Part shown: piece by piece, positions 38,236 to 48,509 of the stretch | Position numbering within the stretch: the stretch's first letter is position 1 | Layout of the letters: every line of letters starts with the position of its first letter | The notes under the pieces: model-generated | The model's input: the letters and a program-made list of their open reading frames with translations, nothing else | What the model was told of the DNA's origin: nothing | The model's database searches: none | Assembly (NCBI GenBank): GCA_027493775.1 | Contig: JAOSKE010000001.1 | Location: forward strand, 867,651 to 931,650 | Reading direction: 5' to 3' | DNA from: Kiritimatiellia bacterium | Lineage (GTDB): Bacteria > Verrucomicrobiota > Kiritimatiellia > CAIVKH01 | Length of the DNA: 64,000 nt | Translations under genes and position numbers: made by a program

Positions 38236-39048
38236 TTAAGCTCCGTTTGCCAATTCACGCGCACGACGTGCGGCGGCGGACAAGGCTTCCGAAAACACGC
38301 CGACAAGATCGCGTTCGTTCAACACCTTGAGCGCGGCTTCGGTGGTTCCACCCTTGGAGGTCACTTGCTCCCGCAACAGTTGAGGCGCACGCCCACTTTC
38401 TACGGCTAGTTTTGATGCGCCCAAAAATGTTTGCAAGACCAGCTCGCGCGTGACTTCGCTACTCAGTCCCAACTCGACGCCCGCCTGTTCCATCGCCTCC
38501 ATTACGCGAAATACATACGCCGGCCCGCTGCCACTCACCGCAGTGACCGCATCCATTTGCGACTCTGTGACGCGCACCGTCGCACCCACCGCGCGCAACA
38601 GACTTTCGGCCCGCTCCAAATCGGCCGTCGTCGCATGCGCCCCCGCGCACAGCGCTGACACTCCCGCGCCGACAAGCGCAGGGGTGTTTGGCATCACGCG
38701 CACCACACGCGGGCGGCCACTCAATTCCTTTTCAATCCGCGCTGTCGGGATACCGGCCGCGATACTCACGTAGAGCGCATCGGGCGCAACACCGCGCAAC
38801 GAAGCAAGCACCTCGCTGATGTGTTGTGGTTTCACCGCGAGAACAATCGTGTCGGCGCCCGTTGCGGCCTCGGCATTATCCGATGAGGCCCCCACCCCAT
38901 ACGTTGTTTTGAAATACTCCAGACGCTCCGCGCGCGGATCGGTCGTCGCGATGGAGTGTGATGGAACCCCCGCATTACAGAGTCCCTTCACTAGCGCCTC
39001 GGCCATATTGCCCGCGCCGATGAAGACTATTTTTTGTTGTTCACTCAT
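38236..39048 (-). CDS. proC: Pyrroline-5-carboxylate reductase
   Basis: Last step of proline synthesis, reducing P5C with NAD(P)H. 270 residues, the usual size. Seen: N-terminal VFIGAGNMAEALVKGL, AVKPQHISEVL, VRVMPNTPALVGAGVSAL and the ProC signature in TAVSGSGPAYVFRVMEAM, plus VTSKGGTTEAAL near the C-terminus. Overlaps yggS by 4 bp; the yggS-proC pair is common in bacteria. Confidence 0.96.
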   Translation of the reverse strand: MSEQQKIVFIGAGNMAEALVKGLCNAGVPSHSIATTDPRAERLEYFKTTYGVGASSDNAEAATGADTIVLAVKPQHISEVLASLRGVAPDALYVSIAAGIPTARIEKELSGRPRVVRVMPNTPALVGAGVSALCAGAHATTADLERAESLLRAVGATVRVTESQMDAVTAVSGSGPAYVFRVMEAMEQAGVELGLSSEVTRELVLQTFLGASKLAVESGRAPQLLREQVTSKGGTTEAALKVLNERDLVGVFSEALSAAARRARELANGA

Positions 39049-39746
39049 GTTTCCGCTCGTTTCTGGCGCTCTCCAAACAGTAACGTGCCGATTCGAATCA
39101 TCGTCGCACCTTCTTCAATTGCCACTTCAAAATCGCCGCTCATTCCCATTGAAAGCTGTTCAAGTGGCGAGCCGGTTTCTTGAGCCAGGCGATCGCGCAG
39201 ATCGCGAAGCTGTTTGAAATAAGGTCGCGCCTTCTCTGCTTCCGGCGCGAATGGCGCCATGGTCATCAGGCCATCAACGATCAAGCGCGGACAGGCATTC
39301 GCGACTTCAAGAACCGCAGGAATTTCTTCGGGCTTCAAACCGAACTTGCTCGCCTCTCCCGAGACATTCACCTCGAGAAGGATGTTGAGCTGACGCCCGG
39401 CCTCGTCTGCGCCGGAATTTAGCGCACGGGCCAATTTTTCGGAATCTACGGAATGGACGCAATCGAACAACCGAGCGGCCACTTTTGCCTTGTTGCTCTG
39501 CAAATGTCCGATCAGATGCCACGAGAGATGGCTCGGACTCTCTGGAATTTTCGCGCGCGCCTCCTGCACTTTGTTTTCGCCGAAAATACGCAACCCCAGC
39601 GCTGCCGCCTCCGCGACGATATCCGGCGTTCGCGTTTTGGACACGGCAACGAGTGTCACCTCATCACGCTGCCGCCCCGCCCGTTCACAAGCCGCAACAA
39701 TTCGTCCCTCTATCCGGTCCAGCCGGTCTGCCATGGACTCACTCAT
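39045..39746 (-). CDS. yggS: PLP homeostasis protein (YggS/PROSC family)
   Basis: About 233 residues from ATG 39746 (the frame opens at a TTG six codons earlier). PLP carrier: lysine in VTLVAVSKTR, GENKVQEA, WHLIGHLQSNK, NVSGEASKFG and LSMGMSGDFEVAIEEGATMI with RIGTLLFG at the end. Probably keeps free PLP low and supplies apo-enzymes; loss disturbs amino acid pools in E. coli. Coupled to proC. Two degenerate TTCCAA palindromes lie 20-66 bp upstream. Confidence 0.93.
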   Translation of the reverse strand: MSESMADRLDRIEGRIVAACERAGRQRDEVTLVAVSKTRTPDIVAEAAALGLRIFGENKVQEARAKIPESPSHLSWHLIGHLQSNKAKVAARLFDCVHSVDSEKLARALNSGADEAGRQLNILLEVNVSGEASKFGLKPEEIPAVLEVANACPRLIVDGLMTMAPFAPEAEKARPYFKQLRDLRDRLAQETGSPLEQLSMGMSGDFEVAIEEGATMIRIGTLLFGERQKRAET

Positions 39747-39765
39747 CCCTGCGTTGTAGCGCAAT

Positions 39766-39812
39766 TTCCAACCCCTGTAAAAGCACTTCCCATTCGCTTC
39801 CCATCCTTGGAA
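39766..39812. promoter_or_regulatory. Degenerate paired palindromes upstream of yggS (32-bp spacing)
   Basis: TTCCAACCCCTGTAA at 39766-39780 (two mismatches to TTCCAA-N3-TTGGAA) and TTCCCATCCTTGGAA at 39798-39812 (one mismatch). Start-to-start spacing is 32 bp, the same as in the perfect pair at 20531-20577. Both pairs lie upstream of a minus-strand gene. Could be chance given the mismatches. Confidence 0.35.
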
Positions 39813-39873
39813 ATCAGAAAGGCGCCACTGGCTAATCGCCGCAACGGAATAAGATTCAGCCGTTCAGAGGTTT

Positions 39874-41490
39874 TTACGGGGTCGCCACCGGCGACCACAA
39901 ATCGAAGAACTGGGAAGAGGCGCGCAGTTGATACTTCGGCTTAACTTGGTCACCGTAAATCTTCCAAAATAAATGCTGTTCCCGGCCCTCCCTGGCGATG
40001 AGTAGCCAGGGTGCGCCGCGAAAGACCATCTCGAAATCAGGATGGTCCTTGGGTGCAAAACTAAATTCGGGGTACCAGAAAACAACTCCACCTTCCGGCG
40101 GTGGACGGCGCAATGCGAAGGCGAGGACATCAGAGTAGTCCACGGCCAGAAGCGGCGCGTTAGTGGGCGATTCTGCGGCAAGCGCCAATCCATCGTTTAG
40201 CTCCGCGGCAAAACTGACCTGATTCGTGCCGAGGCGAAGGTCGGAGAGTCCCGCAGCTTTTATCTGTAGTTCACCTGAAATAGGCGCGCGCGCCGTGCGC
40301 CAAGTCAAAACGAGAGACCGGGCATCCGGGACGAGTTGAGGCAGGAGAAGAAGAACAAGCAGCGTGAGTGCAATCCTCTGTCGCCGCGAACCCCTTGTCC
40401 CGCGCCGGAAAAGCGCGTCCGTCAAAATCAAAGCGATACTTATTGGAAGGATGTATTCCTGACGTTGCAGGCTCGCAAGGGTACACAAAACAGAAAGTCC
40501 CCAAAACCCAATCACGGCAAACGCCAGACGCTGTCGCTCATTTCGTGTCAGATAGTTAAAGGCCAGCCCTGATATAATTCCGAGAGCAAAAAGCGATGGG
40601 AGACCCTTCACAATTCCGCCGACAATCCGACGTGGCGTAATGCTACCGCTGTAACCGATGCGAATCGGACGTCCCACGTCCGCCCACCAGTCCACAAGTG
40701 AAATGCCGGTTAGCGAGGCGAGGATCAGTCCTGAAAGCGCAACGCCTGCGAGGATGACGAACAGATCACGGACGCGAAGGCGTTTGGTAAGTAGCGCAAT
40801 AGCAATGATCGCAATGCCGACGAGTCCGTACGTGAACTTTGTAAAGAAGATCAGGACAAGGAGCGCCCCGGCAACAATTCCTTCCAACGCGCTCGGCGCC
40901 ACCCGATCACCGCGTCGGCCCATTAATGTCACCAAGGTGAACGGGATGAGCAGACCTTCGGAAACGCGGTTGTAATAACAGGCGTAGCTGTGGAGATAGT
41001 AGGGCTCGCCCGCCTGTCGCGTGGCCATAATAGTCAGGCCGCATAACAGGGTGCCGAGTACGGTGAGAAGGGGCGTGGTGCGGCGACGAAGGACGATGAA
41101 CGTGAGCGCGGCGATCACGAGAGCGAATACCGCCTGCCCGAACATGATGCTTCCAGAGAACGGTCCGCGAATGCTGATCCCGAGCGCAGTGAGATAGCTT
41201 ACGAGTGTGCCAGTCGCCAACGAAAAATCCGTGTGGGGAATCTGCCCATGCAGAATTCGCCATCCACTGTTGAGCCAAAAGAAGTTATCGCGCACGGCAT
41301 AGTTTTGGATACCGCTGCTCGATGTCAGCGAAAGGGATGCGCCGATCAGGAGCGGAATGGCTGCGGCCAATAAAGCGATGAACCAAATCATGCGCGAAGG
41401 TTGAGCACTCTGCGCGCGAGTCGCAGAAACAACATTTTCTCTTGCAGAATTGTTTAGCATAAATTGGGCACGGCCCTCTTCGATCTGCAT
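39874..41490 (-). CDS. Polytopic membrane protein, possible GT-C glycosyltransferase
   Basis: 538 residues. ATG 41460 (MLNNSARENV) is an alternative start. About 11 transmembrane helices from residue 35 to 390, beginning MIWFIALLAAAIPLLIG. The first periplasmic loop has DNFFWLNSGWRILHGQIPHTD, where the acidic residue and the WRILHGQIPYTD-like motif fit ArnT/PMT-type GT-C glycosyltransferases (first 20 residues suffice). A soluble C-terminal domain of about 150 residues follows. The substrate is unknown and the family call is tentative. 53 bp separate it from the paired palindromes. Confidence 0.65.
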   Translation of the reverse strand: MQIEEGRAQFMLNNSARENVVSATRAQSAQPSRMIWFIALLAAAIPLLIGASLSLTSSSGIQNYAVRDNFFWLNSGWRILHGQIPHTDFSLATGTLVSYLTALGISIRGPFSGSIMFGQAVFALVIAALTFIVLRRRTTPLLTVLGTLLCGLTIMATRQAGEPYYLHSYACYYNRVSEGLLIPFTLVTLMGRRGDRVAPSALEGIVAGALLVLIFFTKFTYGLVGIAIIAIALLTKRLRVRDLFVILAGVALSGLILASLTGISLVDWWADVGRPIRIGYSGSITPRRIVGGIVKGLPSLFALGIISGLAFNYLTRNERQRLAFAVIGFWGLSVLCTLASLQRQEYILPISIALILTDALFRRGTRGSRRQRIALTLLVLLLLPQLVPDARSLVLTWRTARAPISGELQIKAAGLSDLRLGTNQVSFAAELNDGLALAAESPTNAPLLAVDYSDVLAFALRRPPPEGGVVFWYPEFSFAPKDHPDFEMVFRGAPWLLIAREGREQHLFWKIYGDQVKPKYQLRASSQFFDLWSPVATP

Positions 41491-41630
41491 CGGCCACGCA
41501 AAGAAAGCCGCGACGCGTCGCTATACCCAACCTTTTACCGGACGGTTGTTCGTGATTCAAGGCGCGAAGAACATACTGCAACTCGGAAAGTAGTTTCAGA
41601 TTTAATGCGGGGGTGTCACAGTGCGCCCTG

Positions 41631-43354
41631 ATGATTTTCCCACAAATAATGATACAAGGCGTGACGGAATGGGGCCAGCCGGACTGGCTCCGTTTTGAGA
41701 ATCCGATCACAATTCTTGTCGCCCGTTCCCTCGATGAAGTGCGGCCGATTCTCCGCGCAGTAGAGAGCGCTACGGAGAACGGGCAGTGGGCCGTGGGCTT
41801 CATTTGCTATGAGGCAGCGTCCGCTTTCGACGCGGCAATGGAGACACATGGGCCTTCCCATTTGCCCCTCGCCTGGTTCGCTCTATTCGATACATTTTCC
41901 CCTGCAACAGCGCTGGCGAATACTGCCGCCCCCTCCCCCTCGCGCCATCGCTAAATGAAGCGCGCTACACAGCAAATATCGCGAAGATCAAGGAACGTAT
42001 TGCGCGGGGCGAGACGTATCAGGTCAATTACACGTTCCCACTCTCCGGGCGCGACGGTGTACACCCGATGGATCGGTTTGCTGCGCTCCACCACGCGCAA
42101 CGGAGCCGCTACAGCGCATTGATTGAAACACCTGACTTCGCAATCTGCTCCGCCTCGCCGGAGTTGTTCTTTCGACTCACGGGCAACCGCATCGTATGTC
42201 AGCCGATGAAAGGAACCGCCCCTCGTGGACGCTGGGCGGCTGAAGATGATGCGTTTGCAGAGCAACTTCAAAACTCAAAGAAAGATCGCGCCGAAAATGT
42301 AATGATTGTGGACATGATGCGCAACGACCTCGGGCGCATCGCGCCAGCAGGTTCCGTTGTGACAACGCGGCTCTTCGACGTCGAACAACTTCCGACCGTT
42401 TGGCAAATGACCTCGACGGTCGAGGCGGACACTTCGGCATCGCTCGACGAAATGTTCGGTGCGCTCTTCCCCTGCTCCTCCATCACCGGCGCTCCGAAAA
42501 TTCAGACGATGCGAATCATCCGTGAACTAGAAAACGATCCGCGCGGTATCTATACCGGGGCAATTGGAATCGTCGGCCCGAATCGCCGCGCACAATTCAG
42601 TGTCGCGATCCGCACACTGACCGTGAACAAGGCTGGACAAAATGTGACCTACAATGTCGGAAGCGGGGTGATTTGGGATTCTGACGCTGAAAAGGAATAC
42701 GCTGAGTGTCTTGCGAAATCCCTCGTCCTCGAAGCGGGAGAGCCATTTTCGATTTTCAGTACGTTGCGTTGGGAATCGGACAAAGGCTGCGAGCTTTGGC
42801 CCCGTCACGTCGCGCGACTCGAACGCGCCGCGCGGCGCTTTGGCTATCCGTTCAGTAGCGAGCAACTTCAACACCACTTTGACGAAACCGCGCAGGCCTT
42901 CCCGCCGGATGCGCAACGCGTCCGAATCGGTATTCATGCGGACGGGCGAATTGAGATTGAGCACCAGCCGCTCCCCAACACGAATCCAACACGCGTGGCG
43001 ATCGCGACAACGCCAATCAACACGACGTCGCCATTTCTTTTCCACAAGACCACACGCCGCTCATCTTACGAACAAGCGCGCGCTGCGCGACCGGATGCGG
43101 ACGATGTGCTTCTTTGGAATGAAGCGGGTGAAATCACTGAAAGCACTATTGCAAACGTTGCTATTCAAGCTGAAGGGCACTGGGTCACTGCCCCAATCGA
43201 GTGTGGGCTACTCCCCGGTGTGATGCGCGGGGAGCTACTGGATCGCGGGGAATGGATCGAGGGTCGGATTCATCGCACTGCTATTGCGCCCGGAACCCCT
43301 ATTCAGCTCGCAAACGCCCTTCGAGGCAAATGGGTTGCGGAGCTGATCGGCTAA
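41631..43354 (+). CDS. pabB: Aminodeoxychorismate synthase component I fused to ADC lyase (one frameshift)
   Basis: Folate-pathway fusion of about 574 residues. First about 340 residues: chorismate-binding domain, with KIKERIARGETYQVNYTF, CSASPELFFRL, MKGTAPRG, MIVDMMRNDLGRIA and FPCSSITGAPKIQTM. Last about 220 residues: class IV aminotransferase like PabC, with PRHVARLERAARRFGYPF, lysine in FHKTTRRS and NEAGEITESTIANV. The frame breaks in the C5 run 41929-41933; one added C restores LPLAPSLNEARYTANIAKIK. The start is uncertain (GTG 41613, ATG 41631 or 41649). It makes p-aminobenzoate, presumably with a separate PabA. Convergent overlap with the rhomboid gene. Confidence 0.9.
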
Positions 43355-44289
43355 GCGCCGCCTCTCGCCAAAAACATCCACACAAAGGCGGCAAGCGACA
43401 CGAGTGAAAGGACGGTCGCGATTCCACGCCAAACCGCAGTGAAGCGTTCCGCGTTTCGCCGCTCACGCTCTACAAGGAAACCGCACAAGGCACCTACGAG
43501 GAAACCGCCGAGATGACAAATATTGTCTGCTCGGACGATGAAACCAAAGACGAAGCCATACATCGCCCATTGCAGAAAGAAGTTTCGCCGCGCGATACCC
43601 GCCGGGCCGCCGTAAAAATGCGCATAGGTCATTCCAAAGCCGATCAAACCGAAGAGGGCGCCCGATGCGCCAGCGATCAACATCACAACCGGCCCGCGCA
43701 CCAGCAGGTCCGCGACGCCCCCGCAAATCAGCGCGAGCAAGTACACGGACAGAAAACGGGCCGCGCCAACATCGCGCTCCAGCACCGGCCCGACTTGCAG
43801 GAGTGCGATCATATTAAAAGCGATGTGCATCAGGCCGATATGGAGAAAGCCATAGGTAATCAGTCGCCAATACTCACCTGCAAAAAAGGATTGAGGGACC
43901 AACGCGCCCATTCGATAGAGCATCACCGGTTCGGGTTTCAAAAGATTCTGGGGGCCAAACAGGAAAAGCGCCGCGAGCAGGCCGATCAGATTCAGTGCGA
44001 TCAGGATATTTGCCACCGGCACCCAACGTGGGAGGACGAGGCCGAGCGTCCGGCGCATTGAGTCCATCGCCCAGCTTGGCGCCTTCGCGCCACAGCGCAT
44101 ACAGGTTTTATCGTCGTGATCTATCAATGCGCCGCATTGCGAGCAGAACTTATGGCGATACATCGCGACTTTCTTCGCATCCCTGATCGCCTGCACCCGA
44201 TCCTGCCGTCGTTCCTGCCATTTTAGAATGCGCCATTGCCACCACGTCCCATTCATTCCGAGACGATCAAAAAACTTTTTCCAGTTCAT
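43351..44289 (-). CDS. Rhomboid intramembrane serine protease with N-terminal zinc ribbon
   Basis: 312 residues. A cytoplasmic N-terminus carries a four-cysteine ribbon, CSQCGALIDHDDKTCMRCGA (about residues 49-68). Rhomboid core from about residue 90: six or so helices, HIGLMHIAFNM, nucleophile Ser in GASGALFG, and catalytic His in DNICHLGGF. A short helix ends the protein. It would cleave membrane proteins within the bilayer. The stop overlaps that of pabB on the opposite strand. Confidence 0.92.
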   Translation of the reverse strand: MNWKKFFDRLGMNGTWWQWRILKWQERRQDRVQAIRDAKKVAMYRHKFCSQCGALIDHDDKTCMRCGAKAPSWAMDSMRRTLGLVLPRWVPVANILIALNLIGLLAALFLFGPQNLLKPEPVMLYRMGALVPQSFFAGEYWRLITYGFLHIGLMHIAFNMIALLQVGPVLERDVGAARFLSVYLLALICGGVADLLVRGPVVMLIAGASGALFGLIGFGMTYAHFYGGPAGIARRNFFLQWAMYGFVFGFIVRADNICHLGGFLVGALCGFLVERERRNAERFTAVWRGIATVLSLVSLAAFVWMFLARGGA

Positions 44290-44481
44290 CGCGAGAAACA
44301 GAACAAATTTTCACCGCCCTGCCAAGCCACCCTCGAACACCGAGGCAAGCCCGACTGGATTTTGACGAAACGGCCTCCCATAGAAGAGATTTCCGACAAC
44401 AACAATTCCCTCTTGCTGTTTCGCACAAATTCGATGATAAGGGACCTCGCGTTGCCGTTCCCTGCGGCAATCGAGATGAAA

Positions 44482-44558
44482 CGGGGCGTGGCTCAGCCTG
44501 GTAGAGCGCTTGGTTCGGGACCAAGAGGTCGCTGGTTCGAATCCAGTCGCCCCGACCA
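44482..44558 (+). tRNA. tRNA-Pro (anticodon CGG)
   Basis: 77 bases including encoded CCA. Acceptor stem CGGGGCG/CGCCCCG, D-arm GGCTCAGCCTGGTAGAGC, anticodon stem-loop CTTGG-TTCGGGA-CCAAG with anticodon CGG (reads CCG), T-arm CTGGTTCGAATCCAG. All stems pair. The decayed restriction locus follows directly downstream, a common place for integrated DNA. Confidence 0.97.
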
Positions 44559-44658
44559 TTTCTTTTTCCTCACACGACACATATCGTTTGCCCGCCCTTT
44601 CTCCCCCGCCCACTTCTGCATGGTGGAGGAAAGCAAGATCGGCTTTTGACGACAATTC

Positions 44659-44793
44659 CTATGCGTTTATCTCCAAAATCAGTGGCGTCTGGTTCCGATA
44701 CGGTTGATACAAACTGTTGAATGAATCTACAGCACCCTCAAGGGCATGAATCGCCTTTTCAAGAAGGCGGAGGTATTTCCGTTTAAGCTTCAT
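44659..44793 (-). pseudogene. Truncated DUF3644-like gene fragment
   Basis: 44-codon frame from ATG 44793, overlapping the stop of the res remnant (ATGA), as in an operon. It reads MKLKRKYLRLLEKAIHALEG and ends ...LILEINA then TAG. My reading is that it resembles the start of DUF3644 proteins, where an INAWELLAKA-like motif follows; here TAG replaces the Trp codon and the frame continues ELSSKA. The rest of the gene is missing before tRNA-Pro. The family call comes from memory of the motif and is tentative. Confidence 0.4.
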
Positions 44794-45305
44794 ACCGTCG
44801 TGAGCGCCTCCGCTGCATTCGTCACCGTCTTAAAGTCAACGCCCAGAGTCTGGAAGTGCTTCTTGCCGCACTTGATCTTCTGGTTTTCCGACGAGCGCCG
44901 CTTGGCGTCATCCAAACTGCTCTTCGTCTCGCGCACGAGGTACACCTTGTTGTCCTGTTCGGCGACAATGGCCCAATCTGGGTTGTAGTCGCCGATAGGC
45001 GTCTTGACGACAAACCAGCGCGGCAATTTCACGAAGAGGCGGACGTCCTCCATCCCGTCCAGTTGCCGGGCAAATTCACGCTCCACTTCCGAATCGTAAG
45101 GGATATAATCGAACAGAGTCTTGTCTTTGCTTTGTAAGGCCGTCTTTTCGATGCGGCCAAACTTGATTTGGCAATCCCGCTCAATGTCGGCTTGTAGTCC
45201 ACTGGCATAATCCGTCTGCGCACCCGGCTGTCCCTCGAAAATATCCACGACAGCCTTGACTGCATCATGCTGATACGGAAGGTTTGCGTCGAATTTGAGC
45301 TTCAT
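44790..45305 (-). pseudogene. res: Internally deleted type III restriction enzyme (res) remnant
   Basis: 171-codon frame from ATG 45305. The first about 30 residues (MKLKFDANLPYQHDAVKAVV, DIFEGQ) match the N-terminus of type III Res helicase-nucleases. From about residue 60 on (FDYIPYDSEVEREFARQLDG, then KLPRWFVVKTPIGDYNPDWA and ETKSSLDDAKRRSSE) it matches their C-terminal nuclease part with a PD-(D/E)XK-like D-W-A...E-T-K. The whole helicase middle, several hundred residues, is missing. The frame is open, so a small protein might still be made, but it cannot be a working restriction enzyme. Confidence 0.7.
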
Positions 45306-45324
45306 CGGCAAATCCTTTTGAACC
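45229..45324 (-). repeat. res 5'-end repeat, copy a
   Basis: About 95 bases covering the first codons of res and its ribosome site. Copies b (45671-45764) and c (46244-46337) repeat it in the same orientation. Copy a keeps the reading frame, while b and c share the same 2-base deletion just after the ATG. Confidence 0.8.
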
Positions 45325-45394
45325 ACGAATAGACACTAATGAACACTAATGCGGGAGCGATGTATTCGTGTCTATTCGTGTTCATTCGTGGTTC
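45320..45394. repeat. Imperfect inverted repeat (hairpin) 1
   Basis: About 32-base arms, 45320-45351 and 45363-45394, both starting or ending in the GAACCACGAAT/ATTCGTGGTTC motif and built of 10-base steps such as CACGAATNNA. It follows the truncated GxxExxY gene and precedes the res remnant. A second hairpin of the same design is at 45760-45834. Confidence 0.75.
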
Positions 45395-45417
45395 CTCCTC
45401 TACAGAACGATGCGCTC

Positions 45418-45648
45418 CTATTCCAACTTGGCACGTTTGAAATCCAGAATCAGGCCAACTTTCAGGCTGGTGATCTTCAGATAGTTCATCATCTGCCCGA
45501 TTTCATGATCCGTGATGTGATCGATGACCTTGGCGTCAACCACCACTCGATCGCGGATAATCAAATCGGAAATGTATTCGCCAACGGATACCTCTTTGTA
45601 GTCGAACACTTCCTTTTTCAACAACAATTCGTGTTCATTCGTGTCCAT
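45418..45648 (-). pseudogene. Truncated GxxExxY protein gene
   Basis: 76-codon frame from ATG 45648 (MDTNEHELLLKKEVFDYKEV). The C-terminal half (VGEYISDLIIRDRVVVDAKV, then NHEIGQ-like DHEIGQMMNYLKI, KVGLILDFKRAKLE) matches the intact paralogue at 45838-46221. About 50 residues, including the GxxExxY motif itself, are deleted between KK and EVFDY. It lies downstream of res-stub copy b, whose frame runs into it (VDVFEGQRVREEPRMDTN). Probably non-functional. Confidence 0.65.
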
Positions 45649-45670
45649 TCGTGGTTCCTCCCTAACACGT

Positions 45671-45764
45671 TGTCCCTCGAAAACATCCACGACAGCCTCG
45701 ATTGCATCATGCTGATACGGAAGGTTCGCGTCGATTGAGTTTCATGGGCAGGACCTTTTGAACC
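45671..45764 (-). repeat. res 5'-end repeat, copy b
   Basis: Second copy of the res start region, with a 2-base deletion just after the ATG that puts the res start out of frame. It is followed on the minus strand by the truncated GxxExxY gene. Confidence 0.8.
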
Positions 45765-45834
45765 ACAGATGAACACGGATTGACACTGATAATACAGATA
45801 TCCATTCGTGTTGATCTGTGTTCATCCGTGGTTC
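45760..45834. repeat. Imperfect inverted repeat (hairpin) 2
   Basis: Arms of about 31 bases at 45760-45790 and 45804-45834 with GAACCACAGAT... and ...CATCCGTGGTTC ends. Same design as hairpin 1, located between the intact GxxExxY gene and res-stub b. Confidence 0.75.
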
Positions 45835-45837
45835 TTC

Positions 45838-46221
45838 TCATAACACAATTCGTTTCCATTCCAATTTCGCCCGCTTGAAGTTCAGGACTAATCCAACTTT
45901 GTGGCCGGTGATTTTCAGGTAGTTCATCATCTGGCCGATCTCATGATTCGTGATGCCTTCAATCACCTTGGCGTCTACCACGACAGACTCGGCAACAATC
46001 AGGTCCGGCACGTACTCGCCGATCGCCACGCCCTTGTATGTCACGTTGTATCGCGGCTGCTGTGCGAACTCGACACCCCTCAAACCAAGTTCTACAACCA
46101 ACGCGTTCTCGTAGGGCTTCTCCAGCAGGCCATGCCCCAATTCATTCAGTACTTCCATCGCCGACCCGATAATCTCACGAGTCAGTTCCTCACATTCCAA
46201 TCCGTGTTTATCCGTGTCCAT
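45838..46221 (-). CDS. GxxExxY family protein
   Basis: 127 residues from ATG 46221, with GGGAGG eight bases upstream. Motif GHGLLEKPYENAL (G-x2-E-x2-Y) near residue 31, then YKGVAIGEYVPDLIVAESVV and NHEIGQMMNYLKITGHKVGL, ending in KRAKLEWKRIVL. The E-V...V-V-V-D-A-K part fits a small PD-(D/E)XK-like nuclease fold. Function of the family is unknown. The frame is also open upstream into res-stub c (VFEGQRVGEEPRMDT), so it may sit where an element entered the res gene. Confidence 0.78.
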   Translation of the reverse strand: MDTDKHGLECEELTREIIGSAMEVLNELGHGLLEKPYENALVVELGLRGVEFAQQPRYNVTYKGVAIGEYVPDLIVAESVVVDAKVIEGITNHEIGQMMNYLKITGHKVGLVLNFKRAKLEWKRIVL

Positions 46222-46243
46222 CCGTGGTTCCTCCCCAACACGC

Positions 46244-46337
46244 TGCCCCTCGAAAACATCCACTACAGCCTCGACTGCATCATACTGATACGGAAGGTTC
46301 GCGTCGATTGAGATTCATGGGCAGGACCTTTTGAACC
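46244..46337 (-). repeat. res 5'-end repeat, copy c
   Basis: Third copy of the res start region, sharing the 2-base deletion of copy b. It precedes the intact GxxExxY gene on the minus strand and follows a further GxxExxY 3' fragment. Confidence 0.8.
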
Positions 46338-46364
46338 ACTAATGGACGCGAATAGACACGAATT

Positions 46365-46428
46365 TCACAGGACAACTCGCTTCCACTCGAGTTTCGAGCG
46401 CGTAAAATTGAAATTCAGAATCGAGAGG
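46365..46428 (-). pseudogene. GxxExxY gene 3'-end fragment
   Basis: The minus strand encodes LSILNFNFTRSKLEWKRVVL then TGA, matching the C-terminus of the intact protein (GLVLNFKRAKLEWKRIVL). The rest is lost; speA ends 6 bases away. Only one arm of the hairpin motif remains beside it (46334-46364). It marks a third, largely deleted unit of the array. Confidence 0.65.
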
Positions 46429-46433
46429 TATTC

Positions 46434-48346
<1,913 letters not shown>

Positions 48347-48509
48347 CTTTGTGCTGTGGCTTCCTCCAACGGGCCGGCAACTTTTCCGGATTCCGTGCGC
48401 GTATCCTATCGCCTCGTTTCAGGAAAGCAATATGCAGGGGGACAAAATTCGTTTTCTTTTCAACCCACGCGCGCTAGACAAGACTGCGAAAATAGTGTCT
48501 ATAGATGCA

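Noticed and set aside
44311..44655. 114-codon frame on the minus strand containing VGATGFEPATSWSRTKRSTR
   Set aside because: It is the antisense of tRNA-Pro, a well-known spurious protein seen wherever this tRNA occurs; no gene features.
45229..46430. CRISPR-like repeats in the res/GxxExxY region
   Set aside because: Repeat units differ in length and hold coding sequence; no regular repeat-spacer pattern and no cas genes nearby.
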